Shown piece by piece: positions 22,408-26,561 of a stretch of 26,561 nucleotides of DNA. Source of the stretch: Treponema sp. Its GTDB lineage: Bacteria > Spirochaetota > Spirochaetia > Treponematales > Treponemataceae. Within the stretch, counting starts at the first letter, position 1, and each line of letters begins with the position of its first letter. The notes beneath the pieces were generated by a model. The model had not been told where the DNA came from and did no database searches. It was given only the letters and a program-made list of their open reading frames with translations. Both the position numbers and the translations under genes were made by a program. The stretch lies in contig JAEDJS010000028.1 of the NCBI GenBank assembly GCA_016296205.1, positions 1-26,561 on the forward strand, given 5' to 3'.

Positions 22408-22451
22408 TCTCCTATAAAAAGTCAAGAAGATTGTTTCAACAATCGATTGAC
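22408..22451 (-). repeat. 44-nt hairpin/RBS module, copy 2
   Basis: Exact reverse-complement copy of 70-113. Here it fills nearly the whole gap between the nfeD stop (22452) and the SPFH start (22402), with the inverted repeat at 22429-22444 and the AGGAGA ribosome-binding site at the gene-proximal end. In this position the hairpin plus U-run would sit between the two cistrons and could attenuate read-through into the SPFH gene. Confidence 0.8.
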
Positions 22452-22928
22452 TTAATTCGATTCTGCTGAATTTAAATCAATGGGCTCCACAGTCAATGTG
22501 TTTCCTTTGATTTCTGTTATTTTGCATTCTGTTTTTTCGTTGATTTCTGTACCGTTTTTTGAAGCAGCACTCCATTCAACTCCGTCAATTTTTACGGCTC
22601 CCTTCTGAAACTCTGTAATTTTAGCAGTTACAAGTGCTTTTCGTCCGATTAATGAATCGCTGTTTGTGGCAATTTTCTTCTGCTGGATTTTTTTTAAAAC
22701 CAGTGGACGGGTAGTAAACAGAAGAACACAGGAACCTATTACAAAAATCAGTAATTGCCATATAAATGGAAGTCTTGTAAGTGATACAAGTACCATAAGA
22801 AGACTCATGGCGGCAAACCAGATTGTAGTAAGCCCCATGGTGCAGCTTTCAATTATTACAAGAATAACTGTAAGAATTACCCAGAACCATGGAGTGTTTG
22901 CCTGAAGAAATTGCAGTATGTTTTCCAA
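22452..22928 (-). CDS. NfeD-family membrane protein
   Basis: A 158-residue short NfeD. Hydrophobic segments lie at about 13-30 (WFWVILTVILVIIESCTM), 33-50 and 53-70, followed by the cytoplasmic OB-fold (about 85-150): SLIGRKALVTAKITEF, GAVKIDGVEWSAASKNGTEINEKTECKITEIKGNTLTVEP. NfeD proteins bind SPFH partners; the protease domain found in long NfeD is absent. It starts at TTG 22928, supported by AAGGAG eight to nine bases upstream. Promoter TTGACA/CATAAT lies just before it. The downstream SPFH gene is separated only by the 44-nt module. Confidence 0.88.
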   Translation of the reverse strand: MENILQFLQANTPWFWVILTVILVIIESCTMGLTTIWFAAMSLLMVLVSLTRLPFIWQLLIFVIGSCVLLFTTRPLVLKKIQQKKIATNSDSLIGRKALVTAKITEFQKGAVKIDGVEWSAASKNGTEINEKTECKITEIKGNTLTVEPIDLNSAESN

Positions 22929-22969
22929 TTTTTTTCTCCTTTCTTATTATATAATTTTTATATAATTAA

Positions 22970-22998
22970 ATTATGGGTTAGGAAAATAAATTTGTCAA
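22970..22998 (-). promoter_or_regulatory. nfeD-SPFH promoter
   Basis: On the minus strand a consensus -35 TTGACA (22998-22993), a 17-base spacer and -10 CATAAT (22975-22970). The predicted start lies near 22963, about 35 bases before the TTG start codon. Confidence 0.6.
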
Positions 22999-23013
22999 TT
23001 GTAATTAAGGTAA

Positions 23014-23691
23014 TTATTTGTCCAGAATATCATCTGCAAGTTTCTGCATTCTTTTGTCATTAGAAGCAATTACGTCTGCAATGCTTTTTAATTCTTCCTC
23101 TACATTCTGGGGCATTGTATAATTTTTTTTGTAATGAAGCTGATGTTCCAGTGCTGCCCAGAAGTCCATGGCGATTGTGCGAATTTGAATCTCAACTGGT
23201 ATACTTCTTTTCTGGTCGCTGAAATAAACTGCAACTTCTACAATCAGATGCAGACTTCTATAGCCGTTCTGTTTTGGTTTTTTTATGTAATCTTTTTTCT
23301 TTATAAGCTTGATGTCATCGTGGGCAAGAAGGAGTTCTGTAACCTTGTAAACATCGCTGATAAAGGGGCATGTTACCCGGATTCCTGCCACATCGTAAAG
23401 ATTTTCTACAATGTTATCTATTGTAACAGAAAGACCTTTTCTTTGCAGTTTGTCTGCAATGCTCATTGGTTCTTTTATGCGGCTGGAAATTGATTCAATA
23501 GGATTTCTAAGATGCTTGCTTTCAAAATCATCCTGTAATATTTCAAGTTTAGTTGATATTTGTTTGATTCCGCCTTCGTACATCATCATTAACTGCTGAA
23601 ACTGCATTGCAATATCAAACATTGCCTGAGGATTTGAAATAATCTGTTTATTGTCTTCAGCAGTCTTATTTAAAATAAGTTCATTATTCAT
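23014..23691 (-). CDS. Small alarmone synthetase (RelA/SpoT domain)
   Basis: A protein of about 225 residues with only a (p)ppGpp synthetase domain, of the RelQ/YjbM type. Family motifs are SSRIKEPMSIADKLQRKG, DVAGIRVTCPFISDVYKV, KKKDYIKKPKQNGYRSLHLIVE and PVEIQIRTIAMDFWAALEHQLHYKK, with the expected helical flanks. No HD hydrolase, TGS or ACT domain is present. It would transfer pyrophosphate from ATP to GDP/GTP in response to stress. An earlier TTG frame opens at 23778 but passes through the promoter; ATG 23691, with a weak ribosome-binding site, is preferred. It is transcribed divergently from the decarboxylase gene, and their -35 boxes overlap. Confidence 0.88.
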   Translation of the reverse strand: MNNELILNKTAEDNKQIISNPQAMFDIAMQFQQLMMMYEGGIKQISTKLEILQDDFESKHLRNPIESISSRIKEPMSIADKLQRKGLSVTIDNIVENLYDVAGIRVTCPFISDVYKVTELLLAHDDIKLIKKKDYIKKPKQNGYRSLHLIVEVAVYFSDQKRSIPVEIQIRTIAMDFWAALEHQLHYKKNYTMPQNVEEELKSIADVIASNDKRMQKLADDILDK

Positions 23692-23726
23692 ATTATTAAG
23701 ATACAAAAAATTATTAAAAATGGCAA

Positions 23727-23755
23727 ATTTTATAAGTGCCGAATTATTGATACAA
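23727..23755 (-). promoter_or_regulatory. Promoter of the alarmone synthetase
   Basis: On the minus strand a -35 TTGTAT (23755-23750), 17-base spacer and -10 TAAAAT (23732-23727), giving a leader of about 30 bases to ATG 23691. The -35 overlaps the opposing -35 at 23747-23752. Confidence 0.45.
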
Positions 23756-23775
23756 TCCACAAAAAATATTAATAT
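23747..23775 (+). promoter_or_regulatory. Promoter of the lysA-like gene
   Basis: A -35 TTGATA (23747-23752), 17-base spacer and -10 TAATAT (23770-23775). AAGAGGTG (23787-23794) is the ribosome-binding site before ATG 23800. The match to consensus is moderate. Confidence 0.4.
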
Positions 23776-23799
23776 CAATTTATATCAAGAGGTGTAGAA

Positions 23800-25068
23800 A
23801 TGTCAAAATATTTTCCATTAAATAACCAGCAGCTTAAAGATTTGGTAAAAAAATATCCAACTCCATTTATTCTTTATGATGAAAAATCTATCAGAGAAAA
23901 TATGGAAAAGTTCACAAAAGCTTTTTCTATTTTTCCGAAATTTCGTGAGCATTATGCAGTAAAGGCCTGTCCAAATCCATATATTCTTAAAATCCTTGCA
24001 GATTGTGGTGCTGGTGCGGACTGTTCAAGTTTGCCTGAACTTATGCTTTCAGAAATCAGCGGAATTAAAGGTGATCATGTGATTTTTACATCAAATGAAA
24101 CTCCTGCAGAAGAATTTGTGCTTGCTTTTAAACAGGGGAACATCATCAACCTTGACGATTTTACCCACATTGAATTCCTTAAAAAAGCACTTGGTGGAAA
24201 ACTTCCAGAAACAATCTGCTTCCGTTACAATCCAGGTGCAGATAAACAGGGGTGCAATGGAATTATCGGTAAGCCAGAAGAAGCAAAATACGGTCTTACA
24301 AGAGCACAGATTTTAGAAGCATATACAATTTGTAAAAATGAAGGGGTAAAACATTTTGGTCTTCATACAATGGTTGCTTCCAATGAACTTAATCCGGATT
24401 TCTTTGTTGATACAGCAAAACTTGTTTTTGAGCTTGCCGTAGAAATTAAAGAAAAGTGTGGTGTTAATATTGAATTTGTTGATTTAGGCGGTGGAATCGG
24501 TATTCCTTATAAGCCTGGTGATAAAGCTGTTGATTATGATTATGTTGCAAAATTCATTCGTGCTGAATACGACAGAGTTGTAGTTCCAGCAGGTCTTGAT
24601 CCAATGGCAATTTACTGGGAATGCGGACGTCCAATTACTGGCCCTTACGGATGGCTTGTTTCTACAGCAGTTCACGAAAAGCACATTTACCGTGAATACA
24701 TTGGTCTTGACAGCTGTATGGCAGACTTTATGCGTCCTGGGGTTTATGGCAGCTATCACGAAATTACAGTAAGCGGTAAGGAAAATGCTCCAAAAGATCA
24801 TGTTTACGACATCGTTGGAAGCCTTTGCGAAAATAGTGATAAATTTGCAGTGCAGAGAGAATTGCCGGAAATTGTTAAAGGTGACCTGGTGATTCTTCAC
24901 GACGCAGGTGCTCACGGAAGGGCAATGGGATTTAACTATAACTCAAAACTTCGCTGTGGTGAAATTCTCCTTAGAACAGACGGTTCGGTTAAGGAAATCC
25001 GCCGCAGAGAGACAATCGACGATCTTTTTGCCACACTTGACTTAACCGGCGTAAAAGAATTTAAGTAA
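23800..25068 (+). CDS. lysA: Diaminopimelate decarboxylase-like PLP enzyme
   Basis: A 422-residue fold-type III PLP decarboxylase of the DapDC/ornithine decarboxylase family, probably making lysine. PLP lysine is Lys55 in HYAVKACPN. The phosphate-binding GGGIGIPY is near 230, ECGRPITGPYG near 274, CENSDKF with active-site Cys343, and the C-terminal GAHGRAMGFNYNSKLRCGE. The usual HIGS motif is replaced by LHTMVASNE, so this is a divergent branch and substrate preference is less certain. The reading frame is complete with a good ribosome-binding site. It is divergent from the alarmone synthetase and is followed directly by the GC-rich palindromic array. Confidence 0.8.
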   Translation: MSKYFPLNNQQLKDLVKKYPTPFILYDEKSIRENMEKFTKAFSIFPKFREHYAVKACPNPYILKILADCGAGADCSSLPELMLSEISGIKGDHVIFTSNETPAEEFVLAFKQGNIINLDDFTHIEFLKKALGGKLPETICFRYNPGADKQGCNGIIGKPEEAKYGLTRAQILEAYTICKNEGVKHFGLHTMVASNELNPDFFVDTAKLVFELAVEIKEKCGVNIEFVDLGGGIGIPYKPGDKAVDYDYVAKFIRAEYDRVVVPAGLDPMAIYWECGRPITGPYGWLVSTAVHEKHIYREYIGLDSCMADFMRPGVYGSYHEITVSGKENAPKDHVYDIVGSLCENSDKFAVQRELPEIVKGDLVILHDAGAHGRAMGFNYNSKLRCGEILLRTDGSVKEIRRRETIDDLFATLDLTGVKEFK

Positions 25069-25077
25069 CCCCAGACT

Positions 25078-25290
25078 GTCACCCCGGCCCCCCAAACCGT
25101 CACCCCGGCCCCTCAAACCGTCATCCCGCCCCCCCCCAAACTGTCATCCCGGCCCCCTAAACCGTCATCCCGGACCCCGATCCGGGATCTCTGTCAAGAG
25201 CTTCCCCCAACACGTCATCCCGGACCCCGATCCGGGATCTCTGTCAAGTGCCCCCCAACACGTCATTCCGGACCCCGATCCGGAATCTCT
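25078..25290. repeat. Palindromic repeat array 2, GC-rich
   Basis: Seven units start with GTCANCC at 25078, 25099, 25120, 25143, 25164, 25214 and 25262. The first four are 21-23-nt half units of the form GTCAYCCCGGCCCC-cAAAC. The last three are complete palindromes with stem ATCCCGGA/TCCGGGAT, or ATTCCGGA/TCCGGAAT in the last, and a CCCCGA loop, ending in ATCTC. They share their outer GTCAT...ATCTC ends with array 1. The plus strand is extremely C-rich, including nine C in a row (25129-25137). With the sequence on to 25428 this fills the gap between lysA and rplU; no gene is seen there. Confidence 0.85.
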
Positions 25291-25302
25291 TTAAAATAAA
25301 CA

Positions 25303-25317
25303 CATTGAAATTCAATG
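25303..25317. promoter_or_regulatory. 15-bp palindrome upstream of the rplU promoter
   Basis: CATTGAAATTCAATG has perfect seven-base arms around one central base and ends eight bases before the -35. A second inverted repeat, TTCTAT (25320-25325)/ATAGAA (25335-25340), brackets the -35. They are operator-like but no regulator is known. Confidence 0.35.
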
Positions 25318-25324
25318 AATTCTA

Positions 25325-25354
25325 TTGACTTGTTATAGAAAAATTTGATAAAAT
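25325..25354 (+). promoter_or_regulatory. rplU-prp-rpmA promoter
   Basis: A -35 TTGACT (25325-25330), 18-base spacer and -10 TAAAAT (25349-25354) with TG at 25346-25347 (extended -10). Predicted start near 25361, giving a leader of about 68 bases. Confidence 0.6.
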
Positions 25355-25376
25355 CTACTATCAAACTATGTAAAGG

Positions 25377-25406
25377 TCTGGAAAGGAACCCGTTACTCCT
25401 GCCAGA
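25377..25406 (+). promoter_or_regulatory. Structured leader upstream of rplU (L21)
   Basis: Outer stem TCTGG (25377-25381)/CCAGA (25402-25406) and inner stem AGGA (25384-25387)/TCCT (25397-25400) close an ACCCGTTAC loop, 22 bases before the rplU start. It occupies the place of known L21 leaders and shares an AGGAACC...TCCTG core with the rplM leader. Autoregulation by L21 is inference. Confidence 0.5.
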
Positions 25407-25428
25407 AAAATAAATAAGAGGTTTTAAC

Positions 25429-25740
25429 ATGTACGCAGTTATCGAGTACAAAGGCAAACAGTACAAAGCTGAAAAGGGCGCAACAATTCAGGTTGACAAA
25501 ATCGACGCAGAAAAAGGCGCAAAAATCGAAATCAACAGTGTTCTTCTTGTAAGTAACGAAGGTAAAGCAACTGTTGGTGCACCATATGTAGCAGGTGCTA
25601 AAGTTACAGCAACAGTAGAAGACAGCATCCGCGACAAGAAAGTTCTCGTATTCAAATACAAGAGCAAGAAAGACTATCACCGCTTCCTCGGTCATCGTCA
25701 GGAATATACAAACATTAAGATCGACGATATCGTAATGTAA
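25429..25740 (+). CDS. rplU: 50S ribosomal protein L21
   Basis: A 103-residue L21 of normal length that binds 23S rRNA. Family signatures are MYAVIEYKGKQYKAEKGATIQVDKI, the GAPYVAGAKVTATVED strand and the C-terminal VFKYKSKKDYHRFLGHRQEYTNIKI. The ATG is preceded by AAGAGG (25416-25421). First gene of rplU-prp-rpmA, a standard order, with obg after a terminator. Codon use is strongly biased. Confidence 0.97.
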   Translation: MYAVIEYKGKQYKAEKGATIQVDKIDAEKGAKIEINSVLLVSNEGKATVGAPYVAGAKVTATVEDSIRDKKVLVFKYKSKKDYHRFLGHRQEYTNIKIDDIVM

Positions 25741-25757
25741 TTTTTCCTGGGGTCGTA

Positions 25758-26099
25758 ATGATCGAAGTGCTGCTTGAATGCAAAAGCTCCGGGGCAATCT
25801 GCAGTTTGTCTGCAAAAGGTCACGCTGGTTTTGCAAAGAAAGGAAAGGATATTGTTTGTGCGGCTGTAAGCAGTCTGCTTAGAACAACAGCTAAAGTACT
25901 TGAAGAAACAGGCGGCATTCAATTGAGCGAAACCAATTTTAGTGAGCGTGGAAATCTCGCATTCTGCGTTCATCAGACAGACAGTTCAGATTTAGTAACT
26001 GAGCGTCTTAAGTGCACTGCAAGTTTTGTTAGAAATGGATTGATACTTCTGCAAAATGAATATCCAGAGCACTTAATTTTGCGGGAACTCAAAAATTAA
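25758..26099 (+). CDS. prp: Ribosomal-processing cysteine protease Prp (YsxB)
   Basis: A 113-residue protein of the Prp/YsxB family, which in Firmicutes cleaves an N-terminal extension off L27. The catalytic motif is intact: His22 in GHAGFAKKGKDIVCAAVSSLL and Cys34 twelve residues later. The rest (about 45-113) matches the expected strand/helix layout, with a C-terminal RLKCTASFVRNGLILLQNEYPEHL helix. It sits between rplU and rpmA, its normal location. GGGGT (25750-25754) is the weak ribosome-binding site. The rpmA downstream lacks a Prp-cleavable extension. Confidence 0.92.
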   Translation: MIEVLLECKSSGAICSLSAKGHAGFAKKGKDIVCAAVSSLLRTTAKVLEETGGIQLSETNFSERGNLAFCVHQTDSSDLVTERLKCTASFVRNGLILLQNEYPEHLILRELKN

Positions 26100-26131
26100 A
26101 AAAAATCGGTTAATTCCGATGGAGGACTAAA

Positions 26132-26392
26132 ATGGGTAGATCAAAAGGTGGTAGCGGTGCAAAAAACGGCCGTGACTCTAATGCTAAAAGCCTGGGTGTA
26201 AAAAAATTTGGTGGTGAATTCGTTACTGCCGGTACAATTCTTGTTAGACAGCGTGGAACAAAAATCCATCCTGGCAGCAATGTAATGAAAGGCGGAGATG
26301 ACACTTTGTTTGCAACAGCAGACGGAAAAGTTGTTTATGGCGAACGCAAAAACCGCAAATTCGCATCTGTAGAACCAGTTGCTGCAAACTAA
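26132..26392 (+). CDS. rpmA: 50S ribosomal protein L27
   Basis: An 86-residue L27 whose N-terminal arm reaches the peptidyl-transferase centre. Signatures are GGSGAKNGRDSNAKSLGVKKFGG, TILVRQRGTKIHPGSNV, DDTLFATADGKVVY and KNRKFASVEP. GGAGG (26121-26125) fixes ATG 26132; the only codons upstream in frame run to a TAA at 26111 with no start, so there is no FFA-type extension. The protein begins MGRSKGG, close to the mature form of processed L27. Last gene before a strong terminator. Confidence 0.97.
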   Translation: MGRSKGGSGAKNGRDSNAKSLGVKKFGGEFVTAGTILVRQRGTKIHPGSNVMKGGDDTLFATADGKVVYGERKNRKFASVEPVAAN

Positions 26393-26434
26393 TTAAAAGT
26401 TAGTTAAGGTATACAACAAATCTACTAGTTTATA

Positions 26435-26468
26435 ATGCCCGGCAAATTTCTTGCTGGGTATTTTTTTT
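26435..26468 (+). terminator. Intrinsic terminator after rpmA
   Basis: ATGCCCGGCAA (26435-26445) pairs with TTGCTGGGTAT (26451-26461) over 11 base pairs, two of them G-U, with a five-base loop, followed by eight T (26461-26468). This is the strongest terminator in the window and should separate rplU-prp-rpmA from obg. Confidence 0.9.
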
Positions 26469-26498
26469 AAAATCTAAATATTTTAATTTGGAGAAAAA

Positions 26499-26561
26499 AT
26501 GATTTCATTTGCAGACGAAGCAACAATTCGTGTTAGTTCCGGGAAAGGCGGAAACGGTTGT
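26499..26561 (+). CDS. obg: Obg GTPase, N-terminal fragment cut by the window edge
   Basis: The first 21 codons are present and the gene continues past the window. The start MISFADEATIRVSSGKGGNGC fits the N-terminal glycine-rich Obg fold (FxDxAxIxVxxGKGGxG) of the ribosome-associated GTPase Obg/CgtA, which acts in large-subunit assembly and stress control. TTTGGAGA (26487-26494) gives a good ribosome-binding site. The position after rplU-prp-rpmA is the usual one. The GTPase domain is not visible here. Confidence 0.88.
   Translation, partial: MISFADEATIRVSSGKGGNGC

Noticed and set aside
70..22451. The two inverted 44-nt copies as ends of a 22-kb composite transposon
   Set aside because: They do enclose the region in opposite orientation, but each sits precisely at a gene's ribosome-binding site, the enclosed genes include core genes (rplM, rpsI, argG), and no transposase or target duplication is seen.
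23134..23493. 119-aa plus-strand ORF opposite the alarmone synthetase
   Set aside because: It is antisense to a strongly conserved domain, lacks a ribosome-binding site, and its composition is that of a shadow frame.
23692..23778. N-terminal extension of the alarmone synthetase from TTG 23778
   Set aside because: It would run through the -35/-10 pair at 23755-23727 and adds a hydrophobic stretch atypical for this cytosolic family.
25078..25290. CRISPR array interpretation of the second repeat region
   Set aside because: Unit spacing is irregular (21-50 bases), spacers are themselves C-rich repeat remnants, and the units form perfect hairpins.

Overview
The window is about 26.6 kb of AT-rich bacterial chromosome. 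It most likely comes from a spirochete of the genus Treponema, perhaps a gut or rumen lineage. The case rests on low GC, a relaxed lipobox (F-T-G-C) in the solute-binding lipoprotein, very large periplasmic or SpoIIE-phosphatase proteins, a protein resembling the spirochete DUF5312 family, and gene neighbourhoods. The genus is an inference from protein character; no rRNA or other marker is present. I see no tRNA, rRNA, CRISPR, phage or transposase genes.

Layout. (1) 1-2400: a three-gene polar amino-acid ABC importer (lipoprotein, permease, ATPase), preceded by a 44-nt hairpin/Shine-Dalgarno module that recurs exactly at 22408-22451. (2) 2401-2771: a short tandem repeat and a small membrane protein. 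(3) 2836-4461: rplM-rpsI with a structured leader, then recX. (4) 4531-5163: an unusual response regulator (N-terminal MerR/excisionase-type HTH, C-terminal receiver), probably on a leaderless mRNA. (5) 5154-5367: an array of palindromic repeats between convergent genes. (6) 8397-5410, minus strand: a winged-helix regulator with a degenerate receiver-like half, a CYTH-domain protein, a DUF975-like membrane protein and SppA. (7) 8517-18844: a 1005-aa exported helical-repeat protein translationally coupled to a 1558-aa sensor phosphatase (periplasmic propeller plus HAMP plus SpoIIE-type PP2C), a DUF5312-like protein and a PgeF/YfiH laccase-domain enzyme. (8) 18909-21480: argG and a split chromate transporter pair. 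(9) 22928-21503, minus: nfeD and an SPFH protein, separated only by the second copy of the 44-nt module. (10) 23691-23014, minus, a small alarmone synthetase, divergent from a lysA-like decarboxylase at 23800-25068. (11) 25069-25354: a GC-rich second palindromic array and the rplU promoter, then rplU-prp-rpmA, a strong terminator and the first 21 codons of obg.

The most distinctive parts are four. The first is the exported repeat protein / propeller-phosphatase / DUF5312 cluster, a candidate envelope-sensing system whose phosphatase gene carries an internal in-frame Shine-Dalgarno and ATG. The second is the duplicated 44-nt leader. The third is the pair of palindromic arrays with compensatory changes in their stems. 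The fourth is a set of related leaders and promoters upstream of rplM and rplU. prp is also present although L27 lacks the extension that Prp normally removes. All functions are inferred from sequence by eye; no search was run.
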